Assembly (NCBI GenBank): GCA_013365325.1
Contig: JABVXV010000527.1
Coordinates: forward strand, 1 to 30,179
Direction of reading: 5' to 3'
DNA from: Dipetalonema caudispina
Lineage: Eukaryota > Nematoda > Chromadorea > Rhabditida > Onchocercidae
DNA length: 30,179 nucleotides
The notes under the pieces are model-generated. The model was not told the origin of the DNA, searched no databases, and was given only the letters and a program-made list of their open reading frames with translations. Below, one piece after another: positions 10,959-21,102 of the stretch. Each line of letters opens with the position of its first letter. The first letter of the stretch is position 1. A program made the translations under genes and the position numbers.

Positions 10959-11970
10959 ATAATAATCTCGAATTTTGGATTACTAACTGCATTGATCACA
11001 TCTGCGTTTAAATTGTTACATATTGTATCATATCTTGCTGATGGACTCTATTGTTTCGGATACAAAGTAAAGTCTACCTACTATTTAATCAATCAGCTTA
11101 TTGTCGAGTGCATACTTCTGCGATTTTTAAAAACGTTTTTATGGAAATTTATAGGAATTTACTTAGAAGATAAACGGTTCATTCGTTTCCTTAAATAGTT
11201 TTGATGAGCCATTTCCCTATGGAGGCTTACTGTGCCGCTTTTTGGATGCAAGAATAATAACGGCTCCGTACTTAATACGCAAGTTAAGGCTAATATTCTT
11301 TGAATTTACATTCGAGTGCTTTTCACTTCCAATCATACCTATACATTTATGTTAAAAGCTACGCGTCAAAATTTCATTCCAATATAATACAGAAATATTT
11401 GCTATCAAAGTTCAAGAGCTTTTGGAAATATTTCAAATGGATTTCTATTTTTCTGCGTATTCTCGGATACTGTTATATCAGCAAGCTACAACACTTTTAT
11501 GCAATAATAATAAATTAAAAGTAACCGCTAGAGAAGTCAAATATTTGATAAGGTCGATTAGTTTAACATAGTCTGCACGTTGCCCAACATTCTACTAACA
11601 TAACATTATAATATAGCAAATTGTTGCAAAAGAACCATATTGTTGGATAATTTGATATACCGTAAAGATTCATTTTATCAGTGCATCTTTCTGTAATTCT
11701 TCATAATTCTTTCAAAATATAGCTATGTTCTCTTTTAAACATCTCAAAATTAAGTTTTAAATTTATCGTTCCATGAATAAGCATTAATGATGCAAAGCTA
11801 AGAAAAGAAAGTGTCATACCATATTTGATTTATAAACTTGTCCGTACGTTTAATAGCTAATTAAAAAATATTAAATTAAAATGTCCAAATTATATAGTAA
11901 CTTTGAGCTTCATTTCAAAATTACAGTAAAGGAAGGGTGTTTGAAAAGTTTTAGGCAAATTATTTACAGC
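10959..11970. other. 3' flank of sas-6, no further gene seen
   Basis: Two short plus-strand open frames (10992-11198 and 11300-11518) are rich in Leu, Ile, Tyr and Phe, as expected from AT-rich chance frames, and have no exon borders. The nearest clear AATAAA after the sas-6 stop is at 11509-11514. It would give an unusually long 3' UTR, so a variant signal nearer the stop is likely. Confidence 0.4.
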
Positions 11971-11975
11971 TTGGC

Positions 11976-13315
11976 ATGAAATTCAAGTTATCAAATATGA
12001 ACAATTGCGAAGAACAGTTTCGACGTGATGAGCGTATGGATCATCTAGTTTTTAGGTAAAATTTTCAACATCTTACCATTTTTCCTTGTTTCGAAACTTT
12101 GCCTAAATTTTACATTTTAGAAGCTTCGGAAAAATGACCTGAAATATTTCTGGAATCACAGAAATGACACATTTTTTGGACATTGTTTTTTTCATGATTT
12201 TGCGATAAAAGAAATTATTGCAAACAAATGAAATTTGAGCACAATTTGATCGATCATTTGGACCAACCGCATCAATACAAATGTCTAAATTATGATATAT
12301 TTTAATGATAGTGTTTGAAAGAAAATAAAGAAACAAAAAGGAATGGGATGCTTTAAATAACAATAATTTTACCAAATTTGATGATTAAAAAAATCAATCG
12401 ATTGTATTTTTTACAAACATTTAATTTAAAGTACTTTTACCGAACGAATTGTATAATCTACATGTTTTTCGACATTGCTGTGCCATAAAATTACGGTATA
12501 ATGGAATGTTACAAAGATGTATGACTGCATGACAATTTCATTTACCATTAACATCAACCAAATTGCGACATTCTTCTTTGTGAGTAACGTTCTAAGTTAT
12601 TTTTCGAAATTAATATTTTAAATTTTATGAAAATCTTATTATCATTTATATTGATAGCATAATATTCTTTTTTTTAACCTGTTCAACTCTCTCTCAACGT
12701 ATGACGCATAGAATGACATAGCATATCATACCGTACCCTTAGATTCTATCACTACTACATCAATCATTATCCCAACTTTTTATCACTAACTGTTGGCTTA
12801 TATATTCTTTGTTTTTTTTTTTTATTCAAAAAATTATAAAAATACATTTTATGGTATGAAAAAATCAATATAGACTAAAATTGTTTTCAATTTTTTTAAA
12901 TTGTTTCAGTTCAACTATTCCTTTTGATTTATATCGCGATCATATCGCTGTATTGTATTTATCGATAACTGCGGAGTTGTTATCAATTGCCCGGATCATA
13001 TTGCATATAACAATAATTGACACTTTATTTCATATATTTTTGAAGTTTCTTTTTTTGTTGAAGAAATTTTATATTTTTGAAAGAAATTTCAAATTTAGTC
13101 TTCATATTTTAAAATATCAACTAAAATTTTCTCTTTTTTTCTTTTTTTCTTTTTTACTCAAAAAAAAAATGTGTAAGAATTTTAATAATCAGAATAGCGG
13201 TAATAATGATCCATTAACATTGTGTTTGTATTTTCGATATTTTGATGCACTACAGATTTTCTGTTACTTTTTCTTTTGGTATTGTTGTAGAATACAAATA
13301 TTAAAATATATTTGA
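11976..13315 (+). CDS. Speculative two-exon gene, unknown function
   Basis: A possible first exon at 11976-12055 follows a TATTTACAG acceptor and reads MKFKLSNMNN then CEEQFRRDERMDHLVF, ending at a GTAAAA donor in phase 2. After a 853-base gap, TTGTTTCAG ends at 12909 and opens a frame of matching phase that begins STIPFDLYRDHIAVLYLSIT and continues AELLSIARI. The frame stays open to the TGA at 13313-13315. Past about 13020 it becomes a low-complexity Phe/Lys/Leu run, so the true exon probably ends earlier at a donor I cannot place. A nearer acceptor at 12120 gives only a 33-residue product. I recognise no family. The reading rests on splice signals, phase match and better-than-background codon content. 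Confidence 0.28.
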
Positions 13316-14800
13316 ATTTTATTTTCACAAGATATTGTTGCCTGTTAAATATCTTTTTCTTTTTTTAGAAATAAATGTTAAAGGTATATAAACTAAAACT
13401 AAAGAAATCTTCTAGTGAATCATTTTGTACACATTTCTTTAGCATTAATGATTTGGATTAAATTATTCTATTAATAAGATAATTTTCAAAAATTTGCAAT
13501 ATAAACGAAAAAAAAAAAACATCGCCAAATTATGATATTCTATTTTTAATTTGTTAATGTCAAAAATTACTGAAAATTAATCAATAAAATGATACATGCA
13601 AATAATACATTACATTTAATAAAATTTGTTTCAAATTTTACTCAACCACTATATAATTCTTTGATATTACTGTTATATTGAAGTAATAATATTTTTAATT
13701 CATTTTTATAACTGTTATCAAATTTTATTACATTTTTTAATCAACATTTTATTTTGATTGATTGTTAGCAGTAAATGAAAATAATGAAAATAAAAATCTA
13801 ACGATAAAGATAAACTATTTTGGCATATGAATTAAGTTTTTTGATTATACATTTTATTAATATTTCCCATTATGAATGCATTATACTTTACAAAATATTT
13901 CAAACCGGAAATAAAAGTGAAAAAAAAAAAGAGCAAATAATAGACTTTTTTTTTTTAGAAGCATAAAATAATATATCAAAAAAGGAATGTAATACTCAAT
14001 ATTCAATATGCTATAATTTACTAAAATTATTAACTTACTTTTAATCATTCTATAGCTATCCATACTATTTTCAAAATATTTCATGTAAGAGCTAATTGTA
14101 ATAAAATTGAATGTAATTTTTAAATAATTATAAAAATTAACAACAAAAAATAATTTCAGAAAAAATAAAAAAATCCCTTTTCTTTCCCTTTCTTTTTTTT
14201 TTTTTCCATTTTTATATATGCCATATTTGATAATGAATGATTTTATTCATTTGATTAATTGGTATAGTTTATTTAAATATTTGAAAATTATGAAATATTT
14301 TCGAATAATTTTGTAAAAATTTTATGCAAGAAAAAAAAAAATAAAAAGTGTTTGTTTTCAAAATGAATTATAATATATTATTTGATTTATCATTTTAATG
14401 ATTACTCTGTTATTTTATTGATACATTATGCATAAAAATATTTGTGTAAACTATTATTGAATATTTGATTTAATGTTTTATATAAAGCTATTTTAATTCT
14501 CTTTTTTCATTTAATCTTTTTCTTTTTTTTTTTTTTTGAAGTATTTCCATACTGTATACGTATATTTAATATTTTTATTGCTATTTATTTTACCTATTTA
14601 TTTGAAATTAATTAACTTCCCTCCTTCTAAATTAATTAATTTCTTCTCTTTTCTTCTTCTTACCTTTCAAATATTCAAATAAAATTTAAATGGAATAAGT
14701 AAATGACTAAAACATTTGGTAATTAATGGATGGACGAAGTGATAAAAAGATAAGAGTGATATTGGTGGCAGAAATTAATTAGTGCTTCTTAATATAATTA
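13316..14800. other. Very AT-rich intergenic DNA, no gene seen
   Basis: A/T homopolymers and short A/T-rich words dominate (for example poly-T near 14190-14205 and 14520-14537). Every open frame here is a run of Phe, Lys, Ile and Asn without splice borders. Confidence 0.5.
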
Positions 14801-14801
14801 A

Positions 14802-14838
14802 TGCTGTTGTTGTTATTGTTATTGTTATTGTTGTTGCA
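14802..14838 (+). repeat. TTG/TTA trinucleotide repeat
   Basis: About 12 tandem GTT/ATT triplets just upstream of the GABA transaminase first exon. It is short and imperfect. Confidence 0.7.
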
Positions 14839-14859
14839 ATAAGAAGTTAAGAATTATTG

Positions 14860-14900
14860 GTAAGAGAGAAAGAGAAAGAGGGAGAGAGAGAGAGAGAGAA
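14860..14900 (+). repeat. GA-rich microsatellite
   Basis: A run of GAGAAAGAGAAAG followed by (GA)n on the plus strand. It is an uninterrupted purine block about 200 bases upstream of the GABA transaminase start codon. Confidence 0.75.
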
Positions 14901-15007
14901 GAACAAGATGATAAAAGAAAAAGAAATAAAATTGTTCGAATAATAAACCAACTCTCTGTTTTTTTTTTTTATCTTACAACAATCTTTCTGTTTTTCTACC
15001 TTATCCT

Positions 15008-15084
15008 CACTTCCATCCTTTCTTTTTCTTTTTTTTTTCCCTCTCTTCCTTATATCTCTTTCCCTCTCTATTTTCTTTTTTTTT
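15008..15084 (+). repeat. CT-rich pyrimidine block before the GABA transaminase start
   Basis: A nearly pure C/T stretch (TTTCTTTTTC, CCCTCTCTTCC, CTCTTTCCCTCTC, then poly-T) ending at the acceptor TTTACAG (15088-15094). It is partly complementary to the GA block at 14860-14900, and it may also serve as an extended polypyrimidine tract for the acceptor. Confidence 0.6.
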
Positions 15085-15100
15085 TTGTTTACAGGAAGAA

Positions 15101-18100
15101 ATGAAGACATTTCTCCGTCCATCGATATCTTCTTGTATTGGTAAGAATTTTAATTTGTTTTTTAAGCAAAAGTTTTTTTTTTTTTGTTTTATTTTTGAAG
15201 TTGTAGTTAACATAAATGGCTATCAAAAATCAAATATCACTTAACATTGAACAGTAATTATCAAAAAATCAAAAATTGTTTAACTGTTTGTTCTCTCTCT
15301 CTCTATATCCTTTCCCTGTTTGTCTTTCTCTTTCTCTCCATCCCTTTCCAAATGAATTTTATATTTCGGTGAATGTTGTTGCATAATAATTTCATTTATT
15401 GAATTTTTTATTACTAAATGATTTAAATGAATTATCAATCATTAACAGAATGAATTGTTTTTAAGCATTTAAAAAGAAAAATTTTCAATTCTTTATTTTT
15501 TTTTTTGTTCCACAATATTTTATCTGATCATAGATTTTATCGTTTTAATTATGATTGTACTGTGATAAGGTTTTTATACTACTGTATCAATGTTTTATGA
15601 AGTATGAGTAATAGGATTTAATTTTAGTGAAATGGATACGTTGTACGCAAACGACTACGGCAATATTAGGGGAACCATCACAACCCAAAATGTGTGGTAC
15701 CTTTCCAGGTCCCAAATCGAAACAGATGCAGATCGAAATGGATTTGCGACATGTTAGTTTTTAAATTTATTTGTCGCAGCTTTTTTCTTTCATTTCCTTT
15801 TGATTACTAACCAAAAGTAATAATAGTGATTTACGAACAAGTATCACATTGTAATCGCTTCGAAAATGAATGAATCATCTGATCGGAATTGTTAACAGGG
15901 TAAAATGGGATAAGATTATGTGCTAATCTTCTTAAAACATTTTCGATAGTTCGTTCTAAAAAAACAGAACATTTAACTTAAATTAAACCGCTGTGAATTG
16001 TGGGAGACTAGTCATTCTTATCGCACATGGGACAGAATTAATGACTTAACATCGTTTGCAGGTAGGTATTTTTGATGTTGTTGAAAGTTTATTTCATTGA
16101 GTTCCTCAGAAGAGATGAAGTTTTGATAATATTTCCATATAACTGATGTATAAAATCGTATAAATTCACTACATCACAAGTTTTTTAAAAATTTTGACTA
16201 CATTATTAAATAATTATTGCCCTTCCGATGTTGTTATTGAGATCTGTTTTTACTAAAATATCTGTTTATATTCCATCATATTTCTCTTTTTCTTCGGTAT
16301 TCTCCATCACTAACCATTGAAATTCATTAATGGAAATTGTATGACACTTTACGATTTCAGCAAGCAGCTTCGGTGAAATGTTTCATTGATTACGAGAAGT
16401 CGAAGGGAAATTATGTTGTTGATGCAGATGGAAATGTCCTTCTTGATGTCTTTATGCAAATTTCTTCATTAGCACTTGGTTTGCTTCCACTATTTCTTTC
16501 TTTTTGGGTTGTTTTTTCTTTTCGAAATCATGGGACATTCAGAATTTTGCTGAATATTTCATTAGAAGTGCGTCATTTTCAGGATACAATCATCCAGATT
16601 TAGTCAAAACTGTCACAGATCCCCGTTTTGTAGTACGTTACTTAACATTTGTTGTAATTATTACTAAGATTTTTCACGTTTGGCATTTAAATAACGTTTG
16701 TCAGTGTTTGAAACTGCTCTGAAAAATCATACATTGGTTCGGTTACCAAGTTTTATTCACCAAGTTGGCAAGTTTATGTACGCGAAATATAACAAAAGTG
16801 AGTTTCAGGCAACAGCAGTAAGCAGACCAGCACTGGGATCTTTCCCACCTACTTTTTTCGTAGATGCTTTGAAAAATTCGCTCAGTTCAGTAAGTGATTC
16901 CTTCTATTTCTGCAGTTGCATTGATAGGAATGATTCCGGAAAGCTGGGTAGGAGATTAGGAGAGATACTTCCATATTTGAAAAGTAGTAAAGCACAAATG
17001 AAATCTTTTAATGCATATTCAAAGACGCTTAATTGTTTAATTCGGTTACTTCCTAGGGTCACCGTATCCCTTTGTAAATATTCCAGTTTTTTCTTTTTTT
17101 AAACATTAATTGATTTTCGTATATCATATTTCATACCTACGTTACCAATAAAATAAAGTGAAAGGCATCAATGGAAAATAAACAGCCGTGAATTTAGGGT
17201 TGATCGCAAGCAGTCTTTACCTTATTGAAAATACTATTTCAGTATGCTTCCGATTTTTGTAGGCAGTGTCTAACAAATTTAGAATATACAGTAATTCTTT
17301 GATCCATTTTTTTTTTATATGTTAATTCCACATACTCAGATTGCACCGAAAGGATGCCATGGTGTACAGAATGTATTGTGTGGGACATCATCTAACGAGA
17401 ATGCAATCAAGGCAGCATTTATGTGGTATCAAGCCCAGAAACGTGGTGGTAATCCACCAACGAAGGAAGACTTGGATTCGTGCATGAAACACGAATTACC
17501 TGGAACACCAAATTTGTCCGTCTTATCATTCAATGGATCATTCCATGGTCGTTCATTGAGTAAGTTCTTTTTTTTTTTTTTTTTTGGAAGAGGTCGAAGA
17601 GTGAGAGAATTAATGAAGATAAGAAGTTTACCAATTCGGAGCATCTAATCCTTTCTTTGAGTAAAACTTTCCTGTTTTCTGCCATTCATGTTTTCTGCGC
17701 TTGTAGTTGTTTCTTAAATTTACATTTAAATAAGATTTAAGCTCCATAAAAAAAGTAATAAAATGAGAAGTTAGAAGCGGAAAGTATCATGAAAGAAATA
17801 TACATAAAACGGAGAAAATGATAAAAGGAACAGGAAGAAGCAATTTATGAGATTAAGATACTACCTTTCGAGAGTAAGTTAGCCAATGTTATCTGTAAAT
17901 CAGCATTATAACTTCTGTTTGTGCTCTGAATTGAATACCCATACTTTTCAGCTGCGCTATCAATAACTCATTCCAAAGCAATTCACAAAGTCGATTTACC
18001 GGCTTTCCATTGGCCTGTTGCTGAATTTCCACGTTATAAATATCCGCTTGAAAATAATGTTCCTTATAACGAGCAGCAGGATCAAAAATGTCTTGAGAAT

Positions 18101-20254
18101 GTTAGTCGATTTAGTCAATTTTATCACTCAGCATATATCGATTTAAAGTGGTTATCAGCATGTGTTTGTCATACTGATGCATTTGTGCTAACGTGACACA
18201 TAAGTAGTCAGTGTTCACCGAGCCAGATTTAGCATGATTACTACGACAGTAGTATTGGAAGTGTGTAGTCCTATAAAACAAATCAGTTATTTTTCAGATG
18301 TTTTAGCATAATCATAATTACGACGAGAATAAAATACTTAATAGAATTACATGTTTAATGGACATATGATGTTCCATTATTGATTTTTGGATTTTTGCAA
18401 GAATAAAATGAAATAAGATAGAAACGATACAAATTAACGCTTGTTGCAGGTAGAACAACTGATAAAAAAATGGAGTGAAATGAAGCACGATGTAGCTGCT
18501 GTAATTGTCGAACCAATTCAGAGTGAGGGTGGTGATAATCATGGCTCTCCGGCCTTTTTCCAAGGTCTTCGCGATATAACGGCAAAGCATGGCGTTGTTT
18601 TTATTGTAGATGAGGTGTGTCACTTCTTAAACTTTTAGAAGATATTTTAAAATAATATAACAAAGTGGAGAGGCATGAAGAATTATTTTGACAAGGAAGA
18701 TCAAAATTTGTTCCTTCCATTATTTTGGTTTACTGTACTTCAAAAACAGACAGCATTAAAATTTTTGCTGACCTTGACAGTTCGGTAATTCTTTTTACAT
18801 TTCGTAAAGGAGACTGTAAAAGTAAAAGAGGTTGAAGAATAGATGATATTGTGTTCTAAGGTTCAAACTGGTGGAGGTGGAACAGGAACCTTTTGGGCAC
18901 ATGATTCATGGAATTTAAGCAGTCCACCAGATATAGTTGTTTTTGCAAAAAAATTGATGGTTGCTGGTTATTTCTATGCAGAGCACCTTCAGATGAAAGA
19001 GGTTGGTGTCATTTTCCTTGTTATATGTCGTGTCCATCTCTGCCTTCTTTTCTTTATCTTCTCATGACCTGCTAAACCGTTAGTAACATTATCAAATTTA
19101 ATTCGTGATAACTGTAAACCGTTCAGCTAATTTCGTTTTCTCAACTCAGTTACTCATCTGATATATTTGAGCTCATAGACTTTAAAACTCTTTGAAATTT
19201 CCAATTCTTCAGAATTTCCCATTATCTTCTTATCCGTCTTTAGTTTCGAGTATATTCATTTAATTTAAGCAGCTTTCAGCCATATAGAATTTATAATACA
19301 TGGTTAGGTGATCCAACAAAAGTAGTCCTGCTGGAAAAAGCATTGCAAGTCATCGAAAGAGATAATTTACTGGAACAGATGCGAAGAATTGGAAAAACGT
19401 TGCAGAGTGGATTACGAAAAATCGAAGTGATGCTTTTAAATATTTAGACCAGATACTGATGATTGATAAGGTTATATTGCTAGTGAGTCGATAAAAGATG
19501 CGAAGGTAATAGAATTCGTAGTAAATAGAATATTTTCAAGAAATTCATTAGTTTTCTTGATGACGATGTTTTCAGAGTGGTCTAAGTTATTAATTATTCC
19601 AAAATATGAAAGTGTGGGAAAAGAAAAGAGAGCATACTGTTGAATTGGATCAATTTCTATGAATATTGATAAGTGATCATTTGAATTTCAGAGTGCCAAC
19701 AATTCCAAGATACGAAATGTAAGAGGTCTTGGAACATTTTGTGCTTTCGATATGCCTGATGCTGCTACTCGAGATAAATTTTTAGAAATAGCTGGAAACA
19801 ACGGTATATAATGTTTTATATCTCTTTTTTCCGTTTATTTTGTAAATTCATTTCATTATTGACTCTCTTACTTTTCGAAAAATTACTCACCTGCTTCATA
19901 TGGTAGAAGAATTCATATCATTCATTTGATGAATGATGCATATGAGATGAATTCTTGGTTTTATAATTGTATTGAACAACGCTATATGTTAATGTACCTG
20001 CATAACTTCAATTATTAGTTAAGGTAGAAGTGAAACACTGTAGCGGGAAAATATAAATTATACTTTGAATGACTTTAAAAATCTCTTTATTCTATTTTTT
20101 ACTTTGGAATTTAACACAGTATGTATTATTTTCAGGTTTACTTGTTGGTGGTTGTGGAACAGCTACGGTTCGATTTAGGCCAGCGCTTATTTTCAGTGAT
20201 AAACATTTAGAAATAACATTGGATATCATTACTAAATCGCTATCGAAGCTGTGA
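15101..20254 (+). CDS. gta-1: Mitochondrial 4-aminobutyrate aminotransferase (GABA-T), complete, 12 exons
   Basis: Exons: 15101-15140, 15628-15752, 16361-16478, 16583-16632, 16809-16889, 17340-17559, 17952-18100, 18450-18614, 18861-19001, 19280-19426, 19692-19803, 20136-20254. Phases match throughout and the product is 488 residues, against about 500 in mammals. The family moves the amino group of GABA to 2-oxoglutarate, giving succinic semialdehyde and glutamate, in the mitochondrial matrix with PLP. The N terminus ([11 protein letters not shown], then basic residues) fits a presequence. Family blocks follow in order: [31 protein letters not shown] at 152-162, [46 protein letters not shown], the PLP lysine pair FAKKLM (K346/K347), [10 protein letters not shown] and VRFRPAL. 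One iron-sulfur cysteine of the mammalian enzyme is serine here (S155). A spliced-leader acceptor ends at 15094. An additional upstream exon cannot be excluded. Confidence 0.94.
15292..15345 (+). repeat. CT-rich tract in GABA-T intron 1
   Basis: CTCTCTCTCTCTATATCC followed by TTTCTCTTTCTCTCC. Simple pyrimidine repeat inside intron 1, well before its acceptor at 15627. Confidence 0.6.
19908..19955 (+). repeat. Inverted repeat (hairpin) in GABA-T intron 11
   Basis: AGAATTCATATCATTCAT is followed, after a three-base loop, by ATGAATGAT, and after a short bulge by ATGAATTCT. The left half can pair with the right half, with an unpaired insert of about nine bases. It is non-coding and lies between exons 11 and 12. 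Confidence 0.6.
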
Positions 20255-21079
20255 ACATTACTCTTTTCCAGGTTAGAAAGGAAATACATAGATTATTACT
20301 AGTCAAATATGTATTTATAGTATATTGATGTTGCAGAAGGTTTATTGAATATTCTTTTCTCACTAATTAATTAATTTCAGAGAAGAAACTAGTAATCATC
20401 TTCCAGTTGGACGTCAGTCTCATATGGGATGAATAAATGGGTCGAACTTCTTACTTAAAGTTAATGTATTATACTAAAGTAGTTATAAATTTGTAAATGA
20501 TTAGAACGTGTTAATATTGTATGGTAGTGAAATGCATCAACTGTTCTGCTGGCATGTGTAGTGTTGTGATTTTTACTTCCATTATAAAATTCCGGGATTT
20601 CAATCGATTTGCAAATTTTTCACTTCTTTCCCTTTTGTTTATTGCTATCTCTTTCAATTCTTTCCCTTGTTGCTATCAAATAGCGGTTGTTTCTTCAATG
20701 ATAGTAAATGGTAAATTTTTTTAAATTTAAATTTTTTGTTGATGCGGTTGATTGAACAGTAGTGGATAAATTTTATAATGAGACTCTTGACTTCTAATCG
20801 CACATAGTATGGTTGGCATTTACATTCGACAAATATTTCTGGAATTTTTCATCGAAGATCCAAAGTCAATTTGGGTCAAATTTGCATTCCCTAAAGAAGA
20901 ATAATTTATAAGAAAAAATATTTTAAAGAGATGACCAGTAATTAATTCATCAAATCATTTGATTATTGAACAGATCATATTACCAAAACACATGTTTGCT
21001 TTTGCTATATGATCATATTGTTAAGAATTAAATAGTAATTTCAGCTTTCTATACTCTCTATCGAATGAATTAACTTCAG
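20255..21079. other. 3' end of GABA-T and upstream region of dnmt-2
   Basis: No supported gene. The GABA-T 3' UTR probably ends soon after AATAAA at 20432-20437. A TTTCAG at about 20375-20380 could be a 3' UTR splice acceptor. An open frame at 20521-20724 has no exon-like borders. The interval ends at the TAACTTCAG acceptor (to 21079) of the dnmt-2 gene. Confidence 0.45.
20432..20437 (+). terminator. Polyadenylation signal of GABA-T
   Basis: AATAAA located 178 bases past the GABA-T stop codon, the first canonical signal downstream. Confidence 0.5.
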
Positions 21080-21102
21080 GATAGTTCATAAATTTTGTTG
21101 AA

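Noticed and set aside
12103..12375. Minus-strand 90-codon ORF
   Set aside because: Leu/Ile/Phe/Asn-rich AT-type frame without splice or leader signals.
14847..15213. Minus-strand Lys/Glu/Arg-rich ORFs
   Set aside because: They come from the CT/GA-rich blocks around GABA-T exon 1. The plus strand carries the real exon.
17429..17644. Minus-strand ORF opposite GABA-T exon 6
   Set aside because: Shadow of a strongly conserved plus-strand exon.
18318..18623. Two minus-strand ORFs opposite GABA-T exon 8
   Set aside because: Shadows of the exon encoding the [11 protein letters not shown] block.
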